A stretch of DNA of 64,000 nucleotides, from contig NZ_FREZ01000013.1 of the NCBI RefSeq assembly GCF_900143525.1, forward strand, positions 60,910-124,909, given 5' to 3'. Position 1 is the stretch's first letter. Every line of letters starts with the position of its first letter. The notes beneath the pieces are model-generated. The model did not search any database. It saw only the letters and a list, made by a program, of their open reading frames with translations, and was not told where the DNA came from. Below are positions 1 to 8,101 of this stretch, piece after piece. A program made the translations under genes and the position numbers. The stretch is from Ruegeria sp. Alg231-54. Its GTDB lineage: Bacteria > Pseudomonadota > Alphaproteobacteria > Rhodobacterales > Rhodobacteraceae.

Positions 1-594
1 GGCCAGCAATGCCGAACCGGACGAGCCAAAAGTGATGTCGCAGTTGAAGGTAATCAACCCTTGCTGGCGACCCAGGATACGGCAGGATCTTTCCCGCGTG
101 ATCGCCTCGGACCGGCCGCGCCCGTAGGAGGCCAGGCTGACCTCGGTTCCGGCAACGCGCCCCTTATGCAACGCAAACGGATTGGCGATTGAATAGGGGA
201 TAGGCTGTTCCAAACGCATCAGCGCAACGTCAGCGCGGACAGTATCCGGTGACAACGGGGCATTGCTGACATATTCCGGGTTCACGGCAATCTGCATGAC
301 TTTGCGATCTGCCAGCGCCTCACCATGGCTCAAACCGGCGCGAAACGTCACCTTTCCCGGCTCGTAGGGTTTGCCGCTGGCCTTGTCCACCGCACAGTGC
401 GCAGCAGTCAAAACCAGATCCTGCGCAATCAGGGTGCCGGTGCAAAACCCCTGATCGCCTACGTCCAGACGTCCAACCGCCTCCCATCCGAAAAGGTCAT
501 CGCGGTCCGTCAGTTTACGCTTGGCGGTCTGGGCGTAAGTTGCAGAAGCGGAAATTGAAAGAAACAAAAGAAAATTCAGAAAAAAGCGACTCAT
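1..594 (-). CDS. Trypsin-like serine protease, secreted (3' end outside window)
   Basis: Translating the minus strand from an ATG at 594 gives 198 codons that run off the left edge. Residues 1-21 form a signal peptide (charged start, hydrophobic core, TYAQ end), so export to the periplasm or beyond is expected. The chymotrypsin-fold triad is visible: His in LTAAHC, Asp in ADVALMRL and Ser in FGSSGSALL just before the edge. It is a paralogue of the gene at 591-1385, and the two overlap by ATGA, which suggests one transcript and coupled translation. The substrate is unknown, and the protein could also have a non-proteolytic role. Family confidence is high; the C-terminus is not visible. Confidence 0.85.
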   Translation of the reverse strand, partial: MSRFFLNFLLFLSISASATYAQTAKRKLTDRDDLFGWEAVGRLDVGDQGFCTGTLIAQDLVLTAAHCAVDKASGKPYEPGKVTFRAGLSHGEALADRKVMQIAVNPEYVSNAPLSPDTVRADVALMRLEQPIPYSIANPFALHKGRVAGTEVSLASYGRGRSEAITRERSCRILGRQQGLITFNCDITFGSSGSALLA

Positions 595-1385
595 GGTTTT
601 ATGAACCTTGCTCCAATATTGCGGCGTGTCCCTCCTTGGGAGGAAGATACGCCAAATCCGCGGCCAGCCGACAATTCTGCCTGCAGCAGCTCCAATGAAT
701 CTTCGACCGCGGTGCCGACGGCCACGCGCTGCCCGTTGAATTCGGCCTTGGCTGCGACGACCGAAACGATGCGCGGCCGGTCCCCTTCAAAGGAAAAGAC
801 CGGTGCGCCCGACGACCCGAACTCGACGTCACAGGACAACACCAAAACGTTGGATGTGCGCGTCATGACCGAGCACACTTCTTGCAACGAGGGAGCCTCG
901 GCCCGATCCTGCGCGTAGGACACGACCCCCACTTCGGCACCTCGGGCCGGACGGTCTCCGGTCTCGAACGGAATTACGCTCGTATTGCGGATCGGTTGCC
1001 ACAGCTCGATCAGCGCGATGTCATTGTACAGCCGCGAGGCCGATGCCTCGGTGCTGTATTCGTAGTCCGGGTGAACAACAGCGCGACGTGCGGCCCGATA
1101 GGCCGATGCACGCCCAAGACGCCAGGCGGCCAGAAACTCGACCTCTGCGAGGTCAACCCGCTGACCGGTCACCTTATCGAACAGACAATGAGCGGCCGTT
1201 AAAACCTGTGTCGGAGAAATCAGCGTCCCGGTGCAAAACCCGGCGCCGTCCCTGATGTCCAGGCGCCCGACTGCCATCCACGCGCGTCCCGCATCGGTGG
1301 TGTCCAGGCTTTTCAACCCGGTATCCTGGGCTGCGGCGGATAACGGCGTCAAAGCCAGCGCCAATGCTGTGATCCAGTTTCGCAA
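591..1385 (-). CDS. Trypsin-like serine protease, secreted
   Basis: A 264-residue S1-family protease. It begins with a TTG codon at 1385 preceded by GGAG about 7 nt upstream, followed by a signal peptide ending near AAAQ (residues 1-20). The triad is His in VLTAAHC, Asp in NDIALIEL and Ser in FGSSGAPVF. The length fits a compact bacterial secreted trypsin with no extra domain. It overlaps the next protease downstream (start at 594) by the four bases ATGA, so the two are a tandem duplicate operon. The last 25 or so residues are a low-complexity basic tail. Specificity cannot be read from the sequence. Confidence 0.85.
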   Translation of the reverse strand: MRNWITALALALTPLSAAAQDTGLKSLDTTDAGRAWMAVGRLDIRDGAGFCTGTLISPTQVLTAAHCLFDKVTGQRVDLAEVEFLAAWRLGRASAYRAARRAVVHPDYEYSTEASASRLYNDIALIELWQPIRNTSVIPFETGDRPARGAEVGVVSYAQDRAEAPSLQEVCSVMTRTSNVLVLSCDVEFGSSGAPVFSFEGDRPRIVSVVAAKAEFNGQRVAVGTAVEDSLELLQAELSAGRGFGVSSSQGGTRRNIGARFIKP

Positions 1386-1503
1386 ACGGCACTCCGGCTT
1401 TGCTGTTGACGTATTTTCCTACGTCTCCGGTGCGGCAAAAATAGGGCGATGACGCCCGCGCCCGTTTAACGTGGCGAGTGGTGCGCAGTTGCATCAGCAT
1501 GGT

Positions 1504-2820
1504 TTATCTAAGGACCGGAACCTCAGGTTTGGCTGGTTCACGCAATGCCCGCGGCACCGGCCCGCCGGTTGCCCAGTCCAAAAGCTCGACCGTATGCAGA
1601 ACGGGAGTGTCCGTGCCAGAGCCGATCTGCATCATACATCCGATATTGCCCGCAGCGATCACGTCCGGCTTTTTGGCTTCCAGCGTTTTGATCTTGCGGT
1701 GCTTCAGCTTGCCCGAAATCTCTGGCTGCATCAGGTTGTAAGTCCCCGCGCTGCCGCAGCACAGGTGGCTATCTGCCGGCTCTAACACGGGGAAACCAGC
1801 CTGTTTCAGCAGGTTTTTGGGGTGCGTTTTGATCTTTTGACCGTGCTGCAAAGAACAGGCTGCATGATATGCAACGGTCAGGCCCTTGTTTTCGCCCTGT
1901 GGCAACTCCAGCTGGATCAGCAGTTCGCTGATATCCATTGCAATCGACGACACCCGCGCCGCGTCTTCGGCCATGGGATCATTTCGAAACAGATGGCCAT
2001 AATCCTTGACCGTCGTACCGCAGCCCGAGGTGTTGATGACGATGGCGTCCAGCCCATCGCCGTTCATTTCTGCGTTCCAGGCCCTGATATTGGCTTTAGC
2101 GGCCTCATAACTTTCGCGGGTCTTGCCCATATGATGGGTCAGCGCGCCGCAGCACCCTGCGCCTTCGGCCACGACGACCTCGCATCCCATCCTTGTCAAA
2201 AGTCGAATAGTTGCGTCGTTAATGTCAGTATTTAAAGCTTTTTGCGCACAACCCGTCAGCAGTGCAACACGCTTGCGCTGCGGTCCTTTAGCCGGAAATC
2301 TCTGCGGGTCGTCATTGCGACTAACGGGCGGGATATGTTTGGGTGCCATGTCTAGCATGGCGCGCAACCGGGCGTCGGGCATCAGAAAGCGGAATGGCCG
2401 CCCCAGCTTCGCCCCGATCAAAGCCCAGCGGAACCGCATCGGATAAGGCAGAATCTGTGCCAGCACCCAACGCAATGCACGATCCGAGAAGGGGCGTTTA
2501 TAGTTCTCTTCGATGTATTCCCGCGCGTGATCGACCAGATGCATGTAGTGCACGCCCGATGGACACGTGGTCATACAGGCCAGGCATGACAGGCAGCGGT
2601 CGATATGTTTGACCGTTTTCTCATCCGGCACACGCTCGTTTTCAAGCATGTCCTTGATCAGGTAGATGCGCCCCCGTGGACTATCCAATTCGTCCCCCAG
2701 CACCTGATAGGTTGGGCATGTGGCTGTACAAAACCCACAATGGACGCAGTTTCGCAGGATTTCATTTGATCTTTGGATCGCGGGATCTTGCAACTGCTTT
2801 TCGGTGAATGTCGTCTGCAT
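1504..2820 (-). CDS. glcF: Glycolate oxidase iron-sulfur subunit GlcF
   Basis: A 438-residue iron-sulfur subunit of the membrane-associated glycolate dehydrogenase, which oxidises glycolate to glyoxylate and passes electrons to the respiratory chain. Two 4Fe-4S ferredoxin motifs are present: Cys25/28/31/35 followed by Pro, and Cys76/79/82/86 followed by Pro. Two CCG domains follow, with GAGCCGALTHH in the first and LCCGSAGTYN in the second. This is the standard GlcF architecture and length. It is the last gene of glcD-glcE-glcF, 4 nt after glcE. In a marine heterotroph the operon would use phytoplankton-derived glycolate. Confidence 0.95.
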   Translation of the reverse strand: MQTTFTEKQLQDPAIQRSNEILRNCVHCGFCTATCPTYQVLGDELDSPRGRIYLIKDMLENERVPDEKTVKHIDRCLSCLACMTTCPSGVHYMHLVDHAREYIEENYKRPFSDRALRWVLAQILPYPMRFRWALIGAKLGRPFRFLMPDARLRAMLDMAPKHIPPVSRNDDPQRFPAKGPQRKRVALLTGCAQKALNTDINDATIRLLTRMGCEVVVAEGAGCCGALTHHMGKTRESYEAAKANIRAWNAEMNGDGLDAIVINTSGCGTTVKDYGHLFRNDPMAEDAARVSSIAMDISELLIQLELPQGENKGLTVAYHAACSLQHGQKIKTHPKNLLKQAGFPVLEPADSHLCCGSAGTYNLMQPEISGKLKHRKIKTLEAKKPDVIAAGNIGCMMQIGSGTDTPVLHTVELLDWATGGPVPRALREPAKPEVPVLR

Positions 2821-2824
2821 CGGC

Positions 2825-3925
2825 TTACCCCATCAACCCCGGATTAAACAAACCGCGGGGGTCGAATCTTTGACGAATACCATTGGTTAGAGCCGCAATT
2901 CCGAGCGCCTCCGGTTGAAAACGCCCCAATTCGGCCAGTGTTTCGGACCCTGCCCGCACGATGTTTGCGTGACCGTCAAACGCGCCTAATTGCGCCCGCA
3001 GATCAGTACCAACCGGCACCAAGGCCCAGATCAACCCGCCGCCCCAATCAAACAACGTCCGCTCTGCCCGGATGCGCGCAACGATGTCCGGCGCATCCGA
3101 GGGTTTGACCGTAATGCGCCAGACATCACCGCTTTGTTCGTGGAAACCGGCTGAATCACGCAGGTCGACCCACAATGTGTCGGGCTGGTCAAGTTCGGCA
3201 ACCTCGCCGAAACCAGACAGTAGGGATTTCAGTTGATCCGACCGGTATGTCACCGAACCCGCAAATCCTTCGAGGCGCAGTAAGGCGCACCCCATGTCCG
3301 GGTCGTACGCCGCTCCGCTGACTTCAAAAGGGGATTTCAATGCGGCGGACAGCGCTGCAATTGCGGTGGTCACATCGGGTACCTGAACAGACAGCGTTGC
3401 CGAGACTTCGGGCTTGGGCAGTACCTTCAACGACACTTCGGTCAAAACACCCAGAGTGCCCCAGGATCCCGCCATCAGCTTGACCAGATCATAGCCGGTG
3501 ACGTTCTTCATGACCCGGCCGCCATTCTTGACGACCTGCCCCATGCCATCGACATAGCGCACGCCCAACAGAAAATCGCGGCATGCCCCTGCCTGTACCC
3601 GCCGGGGCCCTGATATGTTGGCCGAAACAACGCCGCCTATAGTCGGTGTTCCACTGGTTCCCAGCAGTCCGCGGTGATCCATCGGCTCAAAGGCCAATTG
3701 CTGACCTTCTGCATCTAACGCGGCCTCGATCTCTCCAACCGTCGTGCCGGCCTTCGCCACCAGCGTCAGCGCGCCGGGTTCATACAGCGTGATCCCGGTC
3801 AGCCCGCTGGTTTGAATCGCCATGTCCGGCCCCGCGACGCCACGCGTACCGCCCCCGGTAATTCGCACTGGTTCATCTAACCCGGACACCATCTCGGCCA
3901 GTTCGGCTTCTGTCTTTGGTTTCAT
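2825..3925 (-). CDS. glcE: Glycolate oxidase FAD-binding subunit GlcE
   Basis: A 366-residue FAD-binding type 4 (PCMH-like) protein, shorter than GlcD because it lacks the full C-terminal oxidase cap, as is usual for GlcE. The N-terminal half contains the FAD-pyrophosphate loops (ITGGGTRG near residue 21, GTSGTPTIGGVVSANISGP near residue 88) and the RYVDGMGQVVKNGGRVMKN segment typical of the family. It lies between glcD (25 nt upstream) and glcF (4 nt downstream) on the minus strand, so the three subunits are almost certainly co-transcribed and form one complex. Confidence 0.94.
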   Translation of the reverse strand: MKPKTEAELAEMVSGLDEPVRITGGGTRGVAGPDMAIQTSGLTGITLYEPGALTLVAKAGTTVGEIEAALDAEGQQLAFEPMDHRGLLGTSGTPTIGGVVSANISGPRRVQAGACRDFLLGVRYVDGMGQVVKNGGRVMKNVTGYDLVKLMAGSWGTLGVLTEVSLKVLPKPEVSATLSVQVPDVTTAIAALSAALKSPFEVSGAAYDPDMGCALLRLEGFAGSVTYRSDQLKSLLSGFGEVAELDQPDTLWVDLRDSAGFHEQSGDVWRITVKPSDAPDIVARIRAERTLFDWGGGLIWALVPVGTDLRAQLGAFDGHANIVRAGSETLAELGRFQPEALGIAALTNGIRQRFDPRGLFNPGLMG

Positions 3926-3949
3926 GGCAATTCTTCTTTGTTAGAGCCG

Positions 3950-5398
3950 TTATTCAGCAGCGATCCGCGCGATGCGTCGAGATTCAGACGCCTGCAATGG
4001 GAACACCTTGGCGGGGTTTAGCAACCACTTTGGATCGAACACGTCCTTTACGGCCATTTGCGCCTCAAGATCCGCAGGCGCGTATTGGTGGGACATCAGA
4101 TCGCGCTTTTCGATCCCAACCCCGTGCTCACCTGTAAGGCAACCACCCACGTCTACGCAAAGCTTCAGGATATCAGCTCCGAACGCCTCGCATTTCTCAA
4201 GATCACCGGGTTTGTTGGCATCGAACAGGATCAACGGGTGCATGTTGCCATCGCCTGCATGAAACACGTTGCCGACCGGCAAGCCGTATTCTTCGCTCAT
4301 TTCACCAATCCGGCGCAGCACTTCCGGCAAGGACGACACCGGGATCGTGCCGTCCAGACACATGTAGTCGTTCAACTGCCCCATCGCACCAAAGGCCGAC
4401 TTGCGCCCCAGCCAGATTTTCGCGCTTTCTTCGGCCGACTGGCTTTCGCGCAGTTCGACCGGATTGTGGCGCTTGGCGATTTCGATGATCTTTGACAACT
4501 GAGAGTCCATCTCGGCCTCGGACCCTTCGACCTCGACAATCAGCAAAGCGGTGCAGTCGGGGTAACCGGCATGGGCGAAATTTTCACAGGCTTGGATGCA
4601 CAGTGTGTCCATGAATTCGATCGCAACCGGCAGGATGCCCGACTTGATAATGTTCGAGACGCATTGCCCGGCAACTTCGTTATCATCAAAACCCATTAAT
4701 ACAGGCCGGGCACCTTCAGGTTTGCGCAGGATACGAAGCGTAGCTTCGGTCACGACGCCCAACTGCCCTTCAGACCCGCAGACGACTCCCAACAGGTCCA
4801 AGCCGCCAGAGTCCAGATGTGCGCCGCCAATCTCGACCACGCTGCCATCCATCAGCACCATCTTTACGCCCAACAGGTTGTTGGTGGTCACACCGTATTT
4901 TAGACAATGCGCCCCGCCTGAGTTCATGGCGATGTTCCCAGCAATGGCGCAGGCGAGCTGTGAGGACGGATCTGGCGCATAGAAGAAGTCGTCTTCCTCG
5001 ACCGCACCGGTCACGCTCAGGTTCGTGCGGCCCGATTGAACGCGAATGAAGCGGTTGTCATAGTCGACCTCCAGCACCTCGTTCATCCGGGCGACTCCAA
5101 GGATGACGCAATCCGCTGTTGGCAACGCGCCACCTGCCAAGGAAGTGCCCGACCCGCGCGGAACCACTGGAACGCCTTCCTCGTTGCAAATGCGTAGAAC
5201 GTCCGAGACCTCTTGCGTGGTCGACGGCAGCACCGCCAGCATCGGAGGGCACCTATACGCCGTCAGTGCGTCGCATTCATAAGCACGTGTCTCGGACGGC
5301 TCGTGAATAACCGCCTCTTCGGGCAAAACTTGCAACAAACGTTGAAGAACCACGGCCTTGCGGCGCAGAACGTCAGGATTTGGCGTTGGCATTTCCAT
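3950..5398 (-). CDS. glcD: Glycolate oxidase catalytic subunit GlcD
   Basis: A 482-residue FAD-linked oxidase. The start at 5398 is chosen because GGAGG lies about 7 nt upstream and the protein then has the normal GlcD length; the frame stays open to 5530 but has no ribosome site there. The FAD-binding type 4 domain fills the first half (RGSGTSLAGGALP, DPSSQLACAIAGNIAMNSGG). The C-terminal FAD-oxidase domain follows, with VFHAGDGNMHP and GGCLTGEHGVG, which carry flavin- and substrate-binding His and Glu residues. It is the first gene of glcDEF. The dyad at 5413-5433 sits just before its ribosome site and is a candidate operator. Confidence 0.95.
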   Translation of the reverse strand: MEMPTPNPDVLRRKAVVLQRLLQVLPEEAVIHEPSETRAYECDALTAYRCPPMLAVLPSTTQEVSDVLRICNEEGVPVVPRGSGTSLAGGALPTADCVILGVARMNEVLEVDYDNRFIRVQSGRTNLSVTGAVEEDDFFYAPDPSSQLACAIAGNIAMNSGGAHCLKYGVTTNNLLGVKMVLMDGSVVEIGGAHLDSGGLDLLGVVCGSEGQLGVVTEATLRILRKPEGARPVLMGFDDNEVAGQCVSNIIKSGILPVAIEFMDTLCIQACENFAHAGYPDCTALLIVEVEGSEAEMDSQLSKIIEIAKRHNPVELRESQSAEESAKIWLGRKSAFGAMGQLNDYMCLDGTIPVSSLPEVLRRIGEMSEEYGLPVGNVFHAGDGNMHPLILFDANKPGDLEKCEAFGADILKLCVDVGGCLTGEHGVGIEKRDLMSHQYAPADLEAQMAVKDVFDPKWLLNPAKVFPLQASESRRIARIAAE

Positions 5399-5412
5399 GG
5401 CTGATCCTCCAT

Positions 5413-5433
5413 TTGGTAAAATAATATTACCAA
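5413..5433 (-). promoter_or_regulatory. Inverted repeat upstream of glcD, candidate operator
   Basis: A perfect 7-bp inverted repeat, TTGGTAA then 7 nt then TTACCAA, lies 15 nt before the glcD start in an AT-rich gap of about 80 bp between glcD and the divergent DUF599 gene. TGGT...ACCA arms are typical of GntR/FadR-type operators such as PdhR and GlcC relatives, but the spacing here is longer than in those. No regulator gene lies next to it, so the binding protein is unknown. Confidence 0.45.
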
Positions 5434-5478
5434 TTTCTCCATCTGGCAAGTTCTCATGTCTGGCCCTAAGGTCGCCGC

Positions 5479-6189
5479 ATGACGTGGATTGATCGGGCAC
5501 AACTTTTTTCACCGCTGGACTATGCGGCAATTGCCGTGCTGCTGATTGCTTGGCTCTGGATCGGGTGGCGGATCGAAAATCCCTCCCCTACCAAGAGCTC
5601 TGTCACGATGATGATGGATGACTATCGTCGAGAGTGGATGCGGGAAATGGTCACTCGACAGCCCCGAATGTTCGACGCGCAGGTGGTCGCGGCGATGCGG
5701 CAGGGCAGTACGTTCTTTGCCTCGACCACGATGATCGCCATCGGGGGCGGATTGGCCCTGCTGGGCAATACCGAAAGTCTTGCCGGCGTCGCCAATGATC
5801 TGGCCATCGGCAGCGCACCGGCCATGGTGTGGGAGATCAAAATCCTGATCATCATTCTGCTTCTGGCCAATGCATTCCTGAAATATGTCTGGGCGCACCG
5901 GTTGTTTGGCTATTGCGCGGTTCTGATGGCCTCGGTGCCCAATGAACCATCGGACCCACAAGCCTATCCGCGCGCAGCACAGGCAGCCGAGATCTGCGTC
6001 ACCGCGGCGCGCAGCTTTAACCGCGGTTTGCGCGTGACTTATTTTGCCCTGGCATCCGTTGCCTGGATACTTGGCCCCGTGGCGCTGTTGTTGGGCACGG
6101 CGATCACATTTGGCGTTCTATACCGGCGCGAGTTTGCGTCGCATTCCCGGCTGGTCCTGCTGTCCCAACCGCGCGACACGGATTCGTGA
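5479..6189 (+). CDS. DUF599 family membrane protein
   Basis: A 236-residue integral membrane protein of the DUF599 family. Hydrophobic segments lie at about residues 12-30, 78-96, 115-135 and 185-215. Between the first and second is a conserved polar stretch, with MMMDDYRREWMREM and the region before AAMRQGSTFFASTTM. The family has no established function. The gene is divergent from glcD, with about 80 bp between the starts. The small secreted protein gene follows at 6225. Only family membership and inner-membrane location are supported. Confidence 0.8.
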   Translation: MTWIDRAQLFSPLDYAAIAVLLIAWLWIGWRIENPSPTKSSVTMMMDDYRREWMREMVTRQPRMFDAQVVAAMRQGSTFFASTTMIAIGGGLALLGNTESLAGVANDLAIGSAPAMVWEIKILIIILLLANAFLKYVWAHRLFGYCAVLMASVPNEPSDPQAYPRAAQAAEICVTAARSFNRGLRVTYFALASVAWILGPVALLLGTAITFGVLYRREFASHSRLVLLSQPRDTDS

Positions 6190-6224
6190 TCGCGAAGACG
6201 ACGGACACAGCCTAGGATCGCCTC

Positions 6225-6572
6225 ATGCGGTATTTGATTCTCAGCCTTTTTCTCGCCAGCCCAGCGCTTGCCGACCCTTCTATGATTGAAAACGTGGCGG
6301 CCAGCCAAAGCGGCGACACGTGGCGATTCGACGTGACGATCCGACATCCCGATACCGGGTGGGATCACTATGCCGATGGCTGGCGTGTTCTGGACATGGA
6401 CGGCAATGAACTGGGTATGCGCGTATTGCATCACCCGCATGAGAATGAGCAGCCTTTTACACGCTCACTATCCGGGGTGGCGATTCCAGATGGCGTGTCT
6501 CAGGTTCAGATTCAGGCGCGGTGCAGTGTCGATGGCTGGGGTGACGAGACGACGTTGGTCACACTGAACTGA
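6225..6572 (+). CDS. Small secreted protein, unknown function
   Basis: A 115-residue protein with a short signal peptide (MRYLILSLFLASPALA), predicted to be periplasmic. The mature part alternates in a beta-strand-like pattern (WRFDVTIRHPDTGWDHYADGW, IPDGVSQVQIQARCSVDGWG). It has one Cys and many Trp, His and Asp residues. I do not recognise a named family, although proteins of this style are common in Rhodobacteraceae. It follows DUF599 by 35 nt and may be co-transcribed with it. It converges with the flavodoxin-like gene ending at 6576, with only 3 nt between them. Function is unknown. Confidence 0.7.
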   Translation: MRYLILSLFLASPALADPSMIENVAASQSGDTWRFDVTIRHPDTGWDHYADGWRVLDMDGNELGMRVLHHPHENEQPFTRSLSGVAIPDGVSQVQIQARCSVDGWGDETTLVTLN

Positions 6573-6575
6573 TCT

Positions 6576-7061
6576 TCAGAACACACCCAGCGCCAGACCC
6601 GCACCCAACGCAGCCCCAATATCACGGCACTCATCCAGTTGGTTTTGCGGGATGGTCTTTTCGGCCAGAATAGCCTCGGGCGTTTGCGCATGGGTACAGA
6701 TGATTAGCGGCAACTGAACCTCTTTCAAGCGCCAACCAGTGGCGATCCGCGCAGTTTGGCGGGCCGCATTCTCGCCATCAGACCCGGCACAGATCATCTG
6801 GGCATAGGGCCGTCCTTCGATCTTGCCCAGCACAGGATAGTAGCAGCGATCAAAGAACTCTTTCATCAAACCTGAAATCGCGGCCAGATTCTCGGGCGCG
6901 CAGAAGATAAACCCATCCGCGGCCAGCAAATCCTCAGGGGTCGCCTGATCTGCAGTTTTCAGAACCGTTTCTGCTTCGTCCCGCGCTCCAGCCGCGGCGG
7001 CTTGGGCCATTTGACGGGCTCCGCCAGTGCGCGAATGGTAGACAATCAGAAGCTGCGCCAT
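6576..7061 (-). CDS. Flavodoxin-like NAD(P)H reductase/FMN protein
   Basis: A 161-residue single-domain protein with a flavodoxin fold. The N-terminal FMN-phosphate loop is VYHSRTGGARQMA (residues 7-19), the flavin-contacting loop is FCAPENLAAISGLMKEFFDR near residue 53, and a further loop is ICAGSDGEN near residue 90. This resembles the NADPH-dependent FMN reductase/flavodoxin family, probably cytosolic. It starts 2 nt after the rlmH stop, so it is in the same operon. The redox partner cannot be deduced. Confidence 0.75.
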   Translation of the reverse strand: MAQLLIVYHSRTGGARQMAQAAAAGARDEAETVLKTADQATPEDLLAADGFIFCAPENLAAISGLMKEFFDRCYYPVLGKIEGRPYAQMICAGSDGENAARQTARIATGWRLKEVQLPLIICTHAQTPEAILAEKTIPQNQLDECRDIGAALGAGLALGVF

Positions 7062-7062
7062 G

Positions 7063-7533
7063 TCAAACCCGGTGATAGGGACCGCCCGACAGGATGGTCG
7101 CGGCCCGGTAAAGTTGCTCGGCCAGCATCACACGGACCAGCATATGCGGCCAGACCATCGACCCGAATGAGATGGAAAAATCGGCCTCGGCCCGCAGATC
7201 AGGGTCTATTCCGTCCGCACCGCCAATGATCAATGCCAGATCCTGCCGCCCGGCATCGCGCCAGCCACCCAGTTTCTTGGCAAAATCAGGCGAGGACATC
7301 ACCCGCCCGCGTTCATCCAACGTGCAGATCACCGCGCCCTTGGGCAGGGCCTTGCGCAGCAACGCGGCCTCGGCGCCCATGCCTGCGTTTTTCTTGTCTT
7401 CGACCTCAACAACGCGCGCAGGACCAAGGCCCAGCGCGCGGCCGGTCCGGTCAAATCGGGTCAGATAATCGTCAAGCAGGGTCTTCTCCGATCCGGCACG
7501 CAATCGCCCGACCGCAAAAATGCTTATACGCAT
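7063..7533 (-). CDS. rlmH: 23S rRNA (pseudouridine1915-N3)-methyltransferase RlmH
   Basis: A 156-residue SPOUT methyltransferase of normal RlmH length. The SAM-binding trefoil-knot signature is present as [12 protein letters not shown] (about residue 99) and the family's C-terminal SGGPYHR is intact. It methylates pseudouridine 1915 in helix 69 of 23S rRNA on the assembled 70S ribosome. It follows rsfS by 44 nt on the minus strand, the widespread rsfS-rlmH arrangement, and leads into the flavodoxin-like gene. Confidence 0.95.
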   Translation of the reverse strand: MRISIFAVGRLRAGSEKTLLDDYLTRFDRTGRALGLGPARVVEVEDKKNAGMGAEAALLRKALPKGAVICTLDERGRVMSSPDFAKKLGGWRDAGRQDLALIIGGADGIDPDLRAEADFSISFGSMVWPHMLVRVMLAEQLYRAATILSGGPYHRV

Positions 7534-7577
7534 ATTTCTCTCGCCTCCGGCCTGTTAATGCAGGCCGGGATGGCGCC

Positions 7578-7937
7578 TCAGTTGGCTGAGGCGCTGCCGC
7601 CCTGAGGCAGCCACATCTTTTCCAGCTGATAGAATTCACGCACTTCGGGGCGGAAGATATGGACGATCACGTCGCCCGTATCGATCAGCACCCAGTCGCC
7701 GGCATCCTTGCCTTCGACCTTCGAGGTGAAACCGAATTCCTGCTTGATGCGATCCGTCAGCTTTTCCGCCATGGCCGAGACCTGACGTGTCGAACGCCCG
7801 GACGCAATGACCATGTGATCCGCGACAGACGACTTGCCTTGCAGGTTGATCTGCACGACATCTTCGGCCTTGTCATCGGAAAGTGAGGAAAGGATACGTT
7901 CAAGCAGCTTGTCGCTGATTGACTGAGAGTGGGCCAT
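7578..7937 (-). CDS. rsfS: Ribosomal silencing factor RsfS
   Basis: A protein of 119 residues when started at ATG 7937, of the RsfS/Iojap family. It binds ribosomal protein L14 and blocks 30S-50S joining under starvation. The conserved core is visible: KAEDVVQINLQGKSSVADHMVIASGRSTRQV, with the later VLIDTGDVIVHIF and REFYQLEKMW. The reading frame continues upstream to a TTG at 7964. The ATG at 7937 overlaps the stop codon of an 18-codon ORF that has a strong ribosome site, which suggests coupled initiation. rlmH follows in the same operon. Confidence 0.93.
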   Translation of the reverse strand: MAHSQSISDKLLERILSSLSDDKAEDVVQINLQGKSSVADHMVIASGRSTRQVSAMAEKLTDRIKQEFGFTSKVEGKDAGDWVLIDTGDVIVHIFRPEVREFYQLEKMWLPQGGSASAN

Positions 7938-7993
7938 TACATTGGCCCCATCATCGGCGGGCAAACCCGCCTGTGTATGTAGAGACAGGACAT
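7937..7993 (-). CDS. Possible 18-residue leader peptide upstream of rsfS
   Basis: An ATG at 7993 sits 4 nt behind a near-perfect Shine-Dalgarno sequence (AAAGGAGG) and opens an 18-codon ORF (MSCLYIHRRVCPPMMGPM). It ends in TAA, overlapping the rsfS ATG as TAATG. No comparably good ribosome site precedes the rsfS ATG itself. The arrangement fits translational coupling of rsfS to a leader peptide. Alternatives are a frameshift that split a longer rsfS N-terminus, or a fortuitous purine run. Confidence 0.4.
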   Translation of the reverse strand: MSCLYIHRRVCPPMMGPM

Positions 7994-8101
7994 AGTCCTC
8001 CTTTGTTGCGCGCCGCCAAACCCCGGCGCAGGGGTACTAATAAGGTAACAAGGGGAATGCAACATTTCAATGAACGGGCGCTTTTGCGGCCGCACGGGTG
8101 C

